This document shows, piece by piece, positions 17,001-25,053 of a stretch of DNA of 37,380 nucleotides. The notes under the pieces are model-generated. The model was given only the letters and a program-made list of their open reading frames with translations. It searched no databases and had not been told where the DNA came from. The position numbers were made by a program, and so were the translations under genes. The first letter of the stretch is position 1; each line of letters begins with the position of its first letter. This DNA comes from a virus, in the IMG/VR virus record IMGVR_UViG_3300025085_000077, positions 1 through 37,380 of that record. The stretch is one strand, 5' to 3'.

Positions 17001-19357
17001 TCTTGCTCTGTTTGTTTTACAACAATTTTATAAGAATACCAACCTAAGGGGTTATATTTTGGACTAGTAACATCTCCAACGTATTCTGTGGCTATTTGAT
17101 TATTAAAAATAAGCTTTATTGAATCTCCTGGCCAGCTATTAGGTGATGTATTTGGTGTGATATAAGGAGAGTATATAGTTGATCCTATAAAAGTTTGAGA
17201 CCCTGAAACAGATACTTCTTTATTGTTAGATAATATAACGCCTGATTGTCTTCCATATCTATCAGATAAAACTATACCTACTTGATAATTTCTATTTGTT
17301 TTTAAACTAGAATTTGGGTATTCAATTCTACTTGTTGTATTCTGTTCAGTACCGCCTGGTTCTAAAACAACTAATTGTAAATTAACTAATACACCAGTTG
17401 TCGGTGTATCTAATGTTATGCTAGAATTGCCGCCTGATGGAGTTATTCCTGTTATTAATGTACCCGGAGCTACACCGTCACATATAACTATCATGCCTAT
17501 TAAAAACTCACCTTTGATGCTCCCTAACGTAATAGTGGTTGATCCAATCGGAAATGTACCAACTATTTGCGCTGTACCTCCATTCAAGCTAAAAGCAGCT
17601 TTATCTGTTATAGCGAGATTGTAATCAATAAATTCAGGTGCGGTATATTTGTTTAAGTAATTTCCGTATATAACTCTGTTGCCAGATATTTCTTGAGCTA
17701 AAGCTTTTACTGGAATTTTATCATATACTCTTATTAAATCTCTTTCAGGTAATGTTCTAAATGGTTTTTTAGACTGATAATCGTACACATGGTAATTTGG
17801 CTCTCCTATTGTTAACTCAACATTTTCTGCCAACGTTTGATTTGAACTTAAAGCTATAGTTCCTGTAGTACTAGGATTTACATTAGGATTATCTGGAGTG
17901 TAAGCAAGAACAGTTACTCTTGTTGTTATACCAAACCCAGTTACAAGGCTACCTACTTGGATTCCTCCAATTATATTATCAACAGTAACAGTGTTTGTAT
18001 TTGTAGTAGCTGATTTAACTTGACAGGTTCCAGATGCATTATAAATATCTGCTTCACTTATTGTATCAATAACCTTAACAGGTATTTGATCTGATTCTTT
18101 ATATAGTATATCAATTTCTGTAACTTTTAAATCATTACGCAGATTGTAATTTTTAAAAGGCAAAGGTATTCTTAATTTTATTTGATCTACTTTGTTTTCT
18201 ACGAAATTAACTATAGTACTTCTCGATGCTTCAGACTCGTTGTTTACTTCTTTTAAATCGGGTTTTTGAACGTACATAAAGTACCCGTCTTGTTTTGGTA
18301 TAAATGCAGCCTGTGTAAATGTTGAAAATAATGAATATTCGTTATCATCAAATTTAAACCTATAAGAAAATCTTACAAATTTATCATCTAAATAAGTTGG
18401 ATCTCCTGCAAATTGTGAATCGTAATAAGGGTTTGCGTTTAATATTATAACAGTATTAGCATCTAAAGCGGCGGGAAAAGTTACAGAGTTATGTAAAGTT
18501 ATTGTCCATAGGTTAGAACTAAAAGCCGCTTGGCCTACTATAGCGTTAGAAATGAGTTGTACATTACCAGATGCGTCAATATAGGATACCGTTGCACCTG
18601 AATCGTAAGTTGTACTATTTTGTACTTGTATATCACCCACGAAATTTTTAACCACCATGGTAGTAGCCCCTGCAGCGACAGGCGCGTTTAATTCTCCGTT
18701 TCCGCCATTTGGCAGATTTTTGCTACTAACATCTTTCATTGTGGATTCATATCCAGGTGTGGTAGCTGTAGATAATGCACTTTCTGCGTACATTTCTATG
18801 CAATCATGCGGATTGTATTTAGCTACTGATATTTGATCCTCAGTTGTATAATATGTTGGATTTTTTTCTAAAGTATTTGTGTTTGCGAAATTTACATTAA
18901 TCTTTCTTGGCTGATTTCTATTGTCTGTCCAAAAAAGTAAATTTTCTATAATGTTAGAAGCATACACTGGACTTAATGTTGAAAAATTAAGAAACGCTCC
19001 TGTTACTAATGTTATTAACTCATTATTACTACTATTAAAAGAAATAATAAAATGCTTAGATCTGCTGCCGGATGGGTGGTAGTCCACTTTATCGTTGTCT
19101 GTAAAAAATAAATAACTAATACCCGAAGACTCATCTTGCAGTGTGCCAATACATTTTAAGTTAGCTGCACCTGTATGAGTTGCTATATTTGCTACGCTTA
19201 CATTACCCCTAACGTTTTCTAAAGAACCTACGTTAGCACCCTCAGACTTATTAACCTGAACATTGACTGCATTTCTATATTCATTATTAGGTAGAATACG
19301 AGCATCAATGTCCTTGTTCATCTTGGACTTTAAAAAAGTATTTTTAGACTTGTTCAT
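14060..19357 (-). CDS. Large tail protein with nozzle/stabilization-type N-terminus and fibre-like repeats (1765 residues)
   Basis: The N-terminus reads NTFLKSKMNKDIDARILPNN and then EYRNAVNVQVNKSEGANVGS, an opening I recognise from 'stabilization' or tail proteins of crAss-like and other Bacteroidetes phages. A probable beta-propeller follows (ISYLFFTDND, NLLFWTDNRNQPRKIN). Further on are diverged copies of a GIxxGTxVxxI tail-fibre motif: near residue 456 (IGGIQVGSLVTGFGI), near 604 (IGMIVICDGVAPGTLITGI) and near 1015 (GQVLTGAGIASGTVITNI). The C-terminal 500 residues are beta-rich with scattered cysteines and may hold the receptor-facing part. The protein probably forms the tail nozzle with attached fibre domains, exposed on the virion. 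It follows the ring protein by 6 bases. Confidence 0.8.
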   Translation of the reverse strand: MNKSKNTFLKSKMNKDIDARILPNNEYRNAVNVQVNKSEGANVGSLENVRGNVSVANIATHTGAANLKCIGTLQDESSGISYLFFTDNDKVDYHPSGSRSKHFIISFNSSNNELITLVTGAFLNFSTLSPVYASNIIENLLFWTDNRNQPRKINVNFANTNTLEKNPTYYTTEDQISVAKYNPHDCIEMYAESALSTATTPGYESTMKDVSSKNLPNGGNGELNAPVAAGATTMVVKNFVGDIQVQNSTTYDSGATVSYIDASGNVQLISNAIVGQAAFSSNLWTITLHNSVTFPAALDANTVIILNANPYYDSQFAGDPTYLDDKFVRFSYRFKFDDNEYSLFSTFTQAAFIPKQDGYFMYVQKPDLKEVNNESEASRSTIVNFVENKVDQIKLRIPLPFKNYNLRNDLKVTEIDILYKESDQIPVKVIDTISEADIYNASGTCQVKSATTNTNTVTVDNIIGGIQVGSLVTGFGITTRVTVLAYTPDNPNVNPSTTGTIALSSNQTLAENVELTIGEPNYHVYDYQSKKPFRTLPERDLIRVYDKIPVKALAQEISGNRVIYGNYLNKYTAPEFIDYNLAITDKAAFSLNGGTAQIVGTFPIGSTTITLGSIKGEFLIGMIVICDGVAPGTLITGITPSGGNSSITLDTPTTGVLVNLQLVVLEPGGTEQNTTSRIEYPNSSLKTNRNYQVGIVLSDRYGRQSGVILSNNKEVSVSGSQTFIGSTIYSPYITPNTSPNSWPGDSIKLIFNNQIATEYVGDVTSPKYNPLGWYSYKIVVKQTEQEYYNVYLPGIMSGYPEDLSLEIGQTSHVVLTSDNINKIPRDLNEVGPTQDQFRSSIKLYGRVENSPTLINTNNFGLSNLQYYPGREFDIAITISPMNDLFDYNPLDPPTPNYFPQFYTYTSNPYIARISTANTIGQSANLNYTAVSGFAALNDSSSTIRLYNVSGNPAGIGPGDSVTGPGFPEDLITSGTSPFTGASSPGSLQVSAGSTGLVLTFANALPQLGKGIVGQVLTGAGIASGTVITNIDGNEATMNQAASVLINTQVTFTNPAQLVVDQAVAFNEGDAITISSSLKPGLQYLAVYETEPVQSLLDIFWESSTTGIIQDINNIILNENTSGVAAGSLAPFNTSVFKEDLRPTSGVYPNITVAPFGLVDNFEQPITSGVGPLSLDAVLNGYGEDVQTIYLNGSTVTPVFSFAEVGSSGLYNIKIADGFVRNIYFGEDALLHTFTFKFSATVNNLETLFEREVVLGNVQPYFYTWEGTSFKALRTQSNVTKIDVYDEGPSAGNIIAGFKVYNNTNPGAFPSNLTTIGTAFTTPPNLQGVVGFPNNPISAVPFPTGSTQTGTTITFSINSWQIGTTNTIANFNLVAFDPDFTTQSNSSIPAGTYVVGFANGSGGSNTKTATFSNSITTTHAGTGFAFTGEGIGDALQFWTPNYLKVSGTGVNVTKGDLIYVFDTPNWNNCPIGPIYTGSANEELITTIQGVNGAGFNVNDLFGSSQNLQRWRDLYCEIVSVTDSSGNSADQYFQLSNNGQMTQGLHGNGEVNLLNTGYQNNAMPADVYTVNLKLHDPSDFEVCAVTVNTGLKIRTTPPASQFGDAPYGVREYTVTATPQPNTGLEVIIRKYIIVSILDPGGLSPTFGGNGANGFWIWKGNSNGEESFPSWQDCVSAAGGTNIVLQGPGNCSGGFDFGYLWDDINNGPGVEVTTGSRSILLSMPCASLDGNTGTNAQNQNYQTSIAVTAGTGTGVPLNPPVSNYVFSI

Positions 19358-19363
19358 TTAATT

Positions 19364-20590
19364 TTAGTGTTTAATCCATTTAGATTTACCTCTCATAACT
19401 TGAACAATTTCATCAAGCTTAATGTTTGATAATCTTATTTTAGCGTTTCTAAGTTTAGCTCTTCTATCTTTTTGAAGACGTTGAACTAAATACTCTTGTT
19501 GTCCAGACCTTGTGGACACTATAGAATACAATATAGACGCGTATAAAGCATCTTCAGCAAGCTTAGGTACTTTAGTATCTAAGTCATAACCTAAGCCGTC
19601 AGAAATGTATTCTAAAACAATTAGCTTTCCAGCTAAATTACTAGAAAAAGACATTAATCCATCTCTTTCATTAATATTAAACCAGCCATTTACTTGAGAT
19701 AACTGCGGGTCTAATCCGTATTGTCTTCCCCAGTTCCAGCTTCCTTCAAATCCATATGCATTTTGAAAGTACATAAGCTCATCTATATTATTAGCAAATT
19801 GTCCGTTTAATAAATTATCATTTGCTTTCTTCCATCGCTCTTCAGTTATAGATGTTCCTTCTATGTTTTCCCCAAAATTATCCTGCGTTGGCATTCCTTC
19901 AGTATCCTGTATAGGTGTGCTATAGGGACTTGTAGTTAAATTGTTTGTAGGGTATATTATTCTTTTAACACCTAATTGATCTATCCAAGAAACTCGTACG
20001 TAATTTACATAGTCTTGAGGGATTATAACACTCAAACTTTCGGGTATTGTTAATTCTTGCGAGTGTATGCTTTTTAAAGTGTCATAACTAAATTCCTGTA
20101 AAGATCTTTTAGCAAAGAATAGTACATCTGATTTTTTAGCTTTTTGTAATAATTTACCATCTCCAACGTATCCAACCATAAAGTTGTCAATAGCGTCAGT
20201 TAGTTTTATGTATTCGTAGCTGCCATAGTTTTCTTCAACTGTATCTCCAAAAGCTTTTTCAATTTGAGTTTGGCCATATTGTCCTCCGTTTAATATTTTT
20301 AATTGAACAGCTACAAATGTGCCTACTGGCAATGCCGCTGTAAAAGTAATAGTATTATTTACAACAGTATAAGCAAGTAAATATTCCGCGTAAGTACCAG
20401 GAAAGCCATTTGCACTAGTATACAGTTTAAAATTATTTAAGCCGTAATCTGCATTAGCTGGATTCCAATCTCCAAAAACTAAATCTGTATCAAATGTAGT
20501 TGAAAAAGACTCTCCAGCGGCTACCTGATTAGATAGAAAACCCTGAGCTCCTTGATAATATTGTTGATTTGTTTCAGTTATTAAACCCAT
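19364..20590 (-). CDS. Tail adaptor/ring protein, P22 gp4-like (crAss-like)
   Basis: A 408-residue protein. The first 110 residues form a beta-rich region (LVFGDWNPANADYGLNNFKL), and a helical core follows with LTDAIDNFMVGYVGDGKLL and LFFAKRSLQEFSYDTLKS, then IPQDYVNYVRVSWID. This helical core is what I associate with head-tail adaptor or accessory proteins of crAss-like phages that relate to P22 gp4. The C-terminus is strongly basic (LQKDRRAKLRNAKIRLSN), suiting contact with the portal or DNA. It lies between a second ring-type protein and the tail nozzle candidate, the expected order for neck components. Confidence 0.78.
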   Translation of the reverse strand: MGLITETNQQYYQGAQGFLSNQVAAGESFSTTFDTDLVFGDWNPANADYGLNNFKLYTSANGFPGTYAEYLLAYTVVNNTITFTAALPVGTFVAVQLKILNGGQYGQTQIEKAFGDTVEENYGSYEYIKLTDAIDNFMVGYVGDGKLLQKAKKSDVLFFAKRSLQEFSYDTLKSIHSQELTIPESLSVIIPQDYVNYVRVSWIDQLGVKRIIYPTNNLTTSPYSTPIQDTEGMPTQDNFGENIEGTSITEERWKKANDNLLNGQFANNIDELMYFQNAYGFEGSWNWGRQYGLDPQLSQVNGWFNINERDGLMSFSSNLAGKLIVLEYISDGLGYDLDTKVPKLAEDALYASILYSIVSTRSGQQEYLVQRLQKDRRAKLRNAKIRLSNIKLDEIVQVMRGKSKWIKH

Positions 20591-20596
20591 TTTTTA

Positions 20597-21370
20597 CTAT
20601 GATTTTACGTTATTTGATGCTTGCTGTGATTCTTGTTCGGCTACTTGTATAACCGTAGGATCATTTATAATGATACCGCAATACTTTAAAATATTTGTTA
20701 CTAAATTATTTTTTTCAGAAATATCTAATTCAAAATCCGTACTGTTTGAGCCTGCGCCTCCAACGGGGTTAAATATAAACTGACCTAATGCTCCAACCGT
20801 AAAATCCCATACAGGGCTACTTGGTTCAAACAAACAATTTATATTTAAAATATTAGGAGTTGGTGAAACTTTTATTAAAAGTTGACTTAAAGTTGCGGGA
20901 GCAATAATCGCATTGGTAGTATAAGCAATAGGATAACTGTAAGTAGGCGAAGTTAATTTTGACCTAGTTATCTCTGAGTAATCGCTTTTACTAGTTAATT
21001 GAGTTATTGAATTGTATGTAGGATTTAAGGTGTTATATGTAGAAATAATTTCACCTAATTTATATATAGTGCCAACTCCGTTGTAGTAAAAGCCGTCACT
21101 AGTAGCGTCATAAGAAAACGCTGCTTCTTTCTCAAAAGGATAAAGCTTGTAAGATATGTCTTTAAACATGTCAAAAAACTCCGTATTGTTTTGAGTATTG
21201 TTTTGATTTAAACGGTTAACTTGATTTCCGTCTGGGAAATAAGTCATAAATATTTCGCTTTGCACTTGCGTTGCTAAACTGCTAAACTCTGAAGGTGTTA
21301 TATAACCTCTTTGCTCTTTGTTTATAATATACAAGACTGTTTGATATACTGTATTTACGCTTACTGCCAT
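20597..21370 (-). CDS. Head-tail connector/ring-type structural protein
   Basis: A 257-residue protein starting MAVSVNTVYQTVLYIINKEQ and continuing RGYITPSEFSSLATQVQSEIF. The YITPSEF element near the N-terminus is one I know from structural ring proteins of crAss-like and other Bacteroidetes phages. The middle is beta-rich (FYYNGVGTIYKLGEIIS) and the C-terminus helical, ending in a glutamine/serine-rich tail. It follows a probable terminator hairpin at 21385-21422, so it may be transcribed at a lower level than the capsid gene. The start has an A-rich leader (AAAAATAAACAAATG). The precise position in the neck is not determinable from sequence. Confidence 0.75.
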   Translation of the reverse strand: MAVSVNTVYQTVLYIINKEQRGYITPSEFSSLATQVQSEIFMTYFPDGNQVNRLNQNNTQNNTEFFDMFKDISYKLYPFEKEAAFSYDATSDGFYYNGVGTIYKLGEIISTYNTLNPTYNSITQLTSKSDYSEITRSKLTSPTYSYPIAYTTNAIIAPATLSQLLIKVSPTPNILNINCLFEPSSPVWDFTVGALGQFIFNPVGGAGSNSTDFELDISEKNNLVTNILKYCGIIINDPTVIQVAEQESQQASNNVKS

Positions 21371-21384
21371 TTGTTTATTTTTAT

Positions 21385-21422
21385 ATACTAAAAAGGCGGC
21401 CTAAACCGCCTATATATAGTAT
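21385..21422 (-). terminator. Probable rho-independent terminator or attenuator
   Basis: Between two genes a GC stem AGGCGG/CCGCCT (21394-21399 with 21406-21411, loop of 6) stands in an otherwise AT-rich gap. An outer arm ATACTA (21385-21390) pairs with TAGTAT (21417-21422). Read on the minus strand the GC stem is followed directly by a run of five T. It separates the gene at 21432-22256 from the downstream tail genes and probably reduces, rather than stops, read-through. Confidence 0.65.
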
Positions 21423-21431
21423 CACTTGTTT

Positions 21432-22256
21432 TTATAGTTTTTTATCTATAGATTTATAGATTTCAACACCTTCGTCTGTTTTTAAGAAAGCCGCAAACGC
21501 TGAGTAAGGGTTTTCATCAAACGGTACGTTCATTAATTTTCTATCATTTGAGCCCCATATAAATGTTCTTTGGTCTTGTGATAATTTAATAACGCCTAAC
21601 TCTTGTGCTCTAATTGCAAAATTTCTAAGCTGAACATTTTCATCATTTGCTAAGTCTATAAATAACGCTGGTTCATTTTTAGCAAACAATAGTAAATCTC
21701 TTCTAAGTTCTTTTGAACTCATAGAGTTTACAGCAGATCCTTTTTCAACTCGCAAGATTGCTTCAGCATGATCTATGTCAATTGACCTAGCGGCATTTAA
21801 AGCATCAATTTGCAAATCTAAAATATCTAATTCATCTTCCGCGCTTTCAACTGCACTAAATTCTGAATATACCTTCCCTTTTAAAGGATGATATAAGGAA
21901 AGTAATTTTTGCAAATTTTGTTTATCTTTTCCTACAGTTAAAGTTCCATCCATAAATCTTATATGCCCCATCGTAACTTCACCTTTTTGTTCATCAACTA
22001 ATGGCGAATCTTGATTAGTAGCATATCTTAATTCTCTTTGTTTCCCAGTTTTTTCATCAAAATATAGCAAAGAATGTTTACGTGTATGTTTGCTAGGTAT
22101 TGTTAATGTTAAAGGAGATTTTTTTCCTGTTAAAAAATATACTCTGTCTTTGATTTCCCACTCTGGTTTAGTAGGTTTTACTGGAGCAGCAACTTTTGTT
22201 ACCACTTCTTTTTGAGGTGCAACCTCAATAGCTTCTGCTTTAGCTTGTTTAGCCAT
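21432..22256 (-). CDS. Conserved phage protein of unknown function, next to the capsid gene
   Basis: A 274-residue protein. The N-terminal 30 residues are alanine-, lysine- and valine-rich and probably disordered. The conserved part begins with VYFLTGKKSPLTLTIPSKHT and continues LLYFDEKTGKQRELRYATNQ, then a HIRFMDGTLTV strand and KQNLQKLLSLYHPLKGKVYS. Helices follow, including LDLQIDALNAARSIDIDHAEA. I recognise this arrangement from unannotated proteins next to capsid genes in aquatic phages, but no function is known to me. Its place after the major capsid protein allows an auxiliary capsid or head-completion role. The ATG is preceded by an ATTATATTATATT leader identical to that of the scaffold gene. 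Confidence 0.75.
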   Translation of the reverse strand: MAKQAKAEAIEVAPQKEVVTKVAAPVKPTKPEWEIKDRVYFLTGKKSPLTLTIPSKHTRKHSLLYFDEKTGKQRELRYATNQDSPLVDEQKGEVTMGHIRFMDGTLTVGKDKQNLQKLLSLYHPLKGKVYSEFSAVESAEDELDILDLQIDALNAARSIDIDHAEAILRVEKGSAVNSMSSKELRRDLLLFAKNEPALFIDLANDENVQLRNFAIRAQELGVIKLSQDQRTFIWGSNDRKLMNVPFDENPYSAFAAFLKTDEGVEIYKSIDKKL

Positions 22257-22269
22257 AATATAATATAAT
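22254..22269 (-). repeat. AT-rich start-site leader, copy 1
   Basis: The 16 bases ATTATATTATATTATG end in the start codon of the gene at 21432-22256. The same 16 bases end in the start codon of the scaffold gene (25021-25036). Such an A/T-only leader without a Shine-Dalgarno sequence suits Bacteroidetes-type initiation and may include a promoter -10-like element. Confidence 0.5.
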
Positions 22270-22293
22270 ATAAATGTTAATAAGAGTAATAAT

Positions 22294-22318
22294 TACCCCC
22301 GTCAGTTCAACGAGGGTA
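22294..22318 (-). terminator. Hairpin after the major capsid gene
   Basis: Just downstream of the capsid stop, TACCCTCG and CGGGGGTA on the minus strand can form an 8-base-pair stem including one G-U pair, with a 9-base loop. No continuous T run follows, so it is either a weak terminator or an RNA-stabilising or processing hairpin at the 3' end of the highly expressed capsid message. Confidence 0.45.
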
Positions 22319-22342
22319 AAAATTACATTAATGTTAAGTCAA

Positions 22343-23821
22343 TTAGACTCCTTTGAATAATACAAAGTTGTTAGCAGCTTGTGTTACTAAACATCTTTCA
22401 GATAGGAAGTTTACTTCCATAGCATCTAAAGTAGATGTAAATGCACCACCAGCAGAACCAGTTAACCAAGATTTCATTCTTCTATCATCAGCTTGTGAAG
22501 CTCTATATCTTACGTGTAAGAAAGGTCTTCTGATGTTAGTTCCTAATACTTGATCGTATACTGTTGAAGTTCCAGCAGGTACTAATACACCTTCAATTGA
22601 ATTGATACCAACAATCGCTCCACGTGTAGAAGCATCGTTTAAGTATTTCCAATCAGTTTTGTAAAAGTCGTAAGAACCTCTTCTAAATCCTGAGAATCCA
22701 AGGTTTAAAGCCATTTCTTCTGAGTTTTCAAATAAACCAAAAGCAGTTCCTCCAGCGAATCCGCCAGAGATGCTAGCTAGCATATCATCAAAATCTAAAG
22801 CAGTTTGGCGATTTAAGAAAAGCATGTTTTCTTCAATAGCTCCTTGAGTATCTAAGTTTTTAAGAATTGCATCAAATTCATCAAGTCCAGCAGCAGCAGT
22901 AAATCCTACTTCTACGTTTCCACGAGTTTCAATAGCAGAAAATAAGCCTTCAGTTCCTGGTACAGCAGTCGCAGCTGGTAGTAACCCACCACCTTGATTG
23001 TATACACCTTCTACCATAGCCATTTCTAAGTGATCTTCAAAACGTAATCTTGTTTCAGATTCAGCTTTTAAATACCATAAGTATCCAGATGTTCCGTCTT
23101 CAGTTGCAACTTCTACCCATCCAATTTGAGCCATATCAGATCCGTTTATTACAAACTGATCTCTAATGATTATTGGTGAATTAGAATATTGTGTGAAAGA
23201 AGGATCTACAGAAACTCTTGATCCGTTAAGGGGCTGTACTCCAGCTCCTCCGCTTGCTCCAATAGTAGAGCCTTTAGCGTAAGCAGATCCGTAAACAAAT
23301 AATTTTACTTCTGTTCCAGCAGCAATTGGTGCAGCCATAAATCCAGCATTTACAAGACCAACAGCACTAGAAAAAGGCACTACATCTAAAGTTCCAGCTC
23401 CAGCAGTTGTATCACTTCCTGTAACTAAACACTTAGCTTCAGCTCCTGTTGCAGGATTTAATAATACAACTGTATCATTTACTGACACTACGTTGTTTAC
23501 GTTAGCAGCTAATGTAATTTTATTTGATGCACCTACTCCAGAACCATCACCTCCAATAGCAAATCCTTGGTATGATATGTGTAATCTATTCTGTTCAGAC
23601 CAAATTACTTGATCAGATGTCATTGGCATTTCAGCGCCAACCATTCTTAAGAAGCCAGATAACGTTCTGTTTCCATAACGCTCTACTTCAGCTTCGTATA
23701 TCTCAGGGAGATATTGTTGAGCAAAATCGTTTTGCCCATTGTTAAATTGTAGGTAGTTGTTTGGAAGCAATTGTTGACTTTGCGACGGTATTAAACTACC
23801 AAATTGAGGAGTTAAACTCAT
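22343..23821 (-). CDS. Major capsid protein, crAss-like (HK97-fold expected)
   Basis: A 492-residue protein, the usual size for crAss-like capsid proteins. It opens with MSLTPQFGSLIPSQSQQLLP, then QQYLPEIYEAEVERYGNRTL and a long loop. A beta-rich insertion (about residues 90-190) precedes a conserved core with NSPIIIRDQFVINGSDMAQI, FEDHLEMAMVEGVYNQ and MLFLNRQTALDFDDMLASIS. The last part contains VLGTNIRRPFLHVRYRASQA, and the chain ends NNFVLFKGV. It is preceded by a scaffold and portal gene, the standard order for head genes. The fold was not computed; the assignment rests on sequence feel, length and position. It should be among the most abundant virion proteins. Confidence 0.85.
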   Translation of the reverse strand: MSLTPQFGSLIPSQSQQLLPNNYLQFNNGQNDFAQQYLPEIYEAEVERYGNRTLSGFLRMVGAEMPMTSDQVIWSEQNRLHISYQGFAIGGDGSGVGASNKITLAANVNNVVSVNDTVVLLNPATGAEAKCLVTGSDTTAGAGTLDVVPFSSAVGLVNAGFMAAPIAAGTEVKLFVYGSAYAKGSTIGASGGAGVQPLNGSRVSVDPSFTQYSNSPIIIRDQFVINGSDMAQIGWVEVATEDGTSGYLWYLKAESETRLRFEDHLEMAMVEGVYNQGGGLLPAATAVPGTEGLFSAIETRGNVEVGFTAAAGLDEFDAILKNLDTQGAIEENMLFLNRQTALDFDDMLASISGGFAGGTAFGLFENSEEMALNLGFSGFRRGSYDFYKTDWKYLNDASTRGAIVGINSIEGVLVPAGTSTVYDQVLGTNIRRPFLHVRYRASQADDRRMKSWLTGSAGGAFTSTLDAMEVNFLSERCLVTQAANNFVLFKGV

Positions 23822-23835
23822 AATTGTTTGTTTTT

Positions 23836-25023
23836 TTAGTTAAATGTTCTTTTTTTAATTTTAAGTTTTGTAGAATCAGCACCTGAAATTGCTTTAACCT
23901 TTAATCCATTTATAAACACTTCTCCTTGAGTGGATCTAGCTTTAGTTTCACTTAAGTTTTTTGAACTGTTTACAACATCTTTTACAGCATCAGCTTTTCC
24001 TTGCTCATAAAAATGAGCGGCAATCTTATCTACATTTTCAGCGGCATACATAGCTTTGTGATAACCTTTCGTATCTGTAACATTGCCATCGGCGTCTAGG
24101 AACTTCCCAACAAGATTATTAATGTTTGATTGGTTTTCTGCAACTTTATCACGATTTTGAATATTGTACTTATAGTTCTTTTCGCCAACTTTAATATCGA
24201 AACCTTCGAAATCATTGCTAAAAAGATTTTTAGTACTTTTTTGAAATTGTGCATGTTGTTGCTCAGCTTGTTCTTGCTGCTTGTTATATCGGTTAAAAAA
24301 GTCCATAGCTTTTTGTTGGTCCTGAGTAGTGTTCGATCTCAACTTGATTTCGTCATAATATTTACTCTTGGTTTCTTCTAAATAGCTTTTGGCTTTTGCA
24401 ACTTCTTCTTTAAACGCAATTTTCTTTTTGCGCATATCTTTTTCCTCATCAATGTCTTCGTCATAAACAAAGTCTTCTAAAATGAGATCTATATCTTCAC
24501 CTTCTAAATAAGGTTTTTCTTTTTTGTAATATTCCTTTAATAGGGTAACATCGTCTACTTTTGAGTAGTCAGCATTCAGTCTTGCATAGTCCTCTATTGT
24601 CCCGCCTGTATCTTCCATAAAAGAAACAAGCTTTTCAATATTTTCTGGCAATTGTTTGCCTAATACTTTCTCATCTCTTATAGCTTCTTTAACTTCTGCC
24701 TCTACTTTTTTTACTTCGACTTCTTTGATTGGAGAAAACCCTTCAGCATCCTCGTTGGACTCTTGTACAGGTTCTCCCACCTTTGCGCTATCTCCGGATG
24801 GTTCTTCCACAGATATCTTCTCTGTTTCTCCGATTTGAATGGCATCTTCTTCTTGTTTAGGTATTACTACTTTAGTTACTTCAGGCTCTACTTTAATTAA
24901 AGGTTCTTTTATGTTAACTTTAATTGGTTCATCGCTTTGCTGAGTTAATTTTTTTGGAGTTTTCTTTTTAATTTTAAACTCACCTTCCTGTTTAACAGGT
25001 TCATTTGTTTTTACTTCTGACAT
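23836..25023 (-). CDS. Putative scaffolding protein
   Basis: A 395-residue, highly charged protein located between portal and capsid genes, where scaffold proteins normally lie. The first 130 residues are rich in lysine, glutamate, proline and valine and look disordered (VNIKEPLIKVEPEVTKVV). A helical middle follows (LLKEYYKKEKPYLEGEDIDL), then a coiled-coil stretch with EEVAKAKSYLEETKSKYYDE and a glutamine-rich part at about 240-260. The basic C-terminus STKLKIKKRTFN could bind the capsid, as known for P22 and phi29 scaffold tails, and a similar basic KIKKKTPKK lies near the N-terminus. No protease motif is visible. Scaffolds diverge fast, so order and composition are the main evidence. Confidence 0.72.
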   Translation of the reverse strand: MSEVKTNEPVKQEGEFKIKKKTPKKLTQQSDEPIKVNIKEPLIKVEPEVTKVVIPKQEEDAIQIGETEKISVEEPSGDSAKVGEPVQESNEDAEGFSPIKEVEVKKVEAEVKEAIRDEKVLGKQLPENIEKLVSFMEDTGGTIEDYARLNADYSKVDDVTLLKEYYKKEKPYLEGEDIDLILEDFVYDEDIDEEKDMRKKKIAFKEEVAKAKSYLEETKSKYYDEIKLRSNTTQDQQKAMDFFNRYNKQQEQAEQQHAQFQKSTKNLFSNDFEGFDIKVGEKNYKYNIQNRDKVAENQSNINNLVGKFLDADGNVTDTKGYHKAMYAAENVDKIAAHFYEQGKADAVKDVVNSSKNLSETKARSTQGEVFINGLKVKAISGADSTKLKIKKRTFN

Positions 25024-25036
25024 AATATAATATAAT
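25021..25036 (-). repeat. AT-rich start-site leader, copy 2
   Basis: The 16 bases ATTATATTATATTATG end in the scaffold start codon and are identical to those at 22254-22269. Beyond these 16 bases the two leaders differ. Confidence 0.5.
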
Positions 25037-25053
25037 TAAATAGTTAATGCTTT

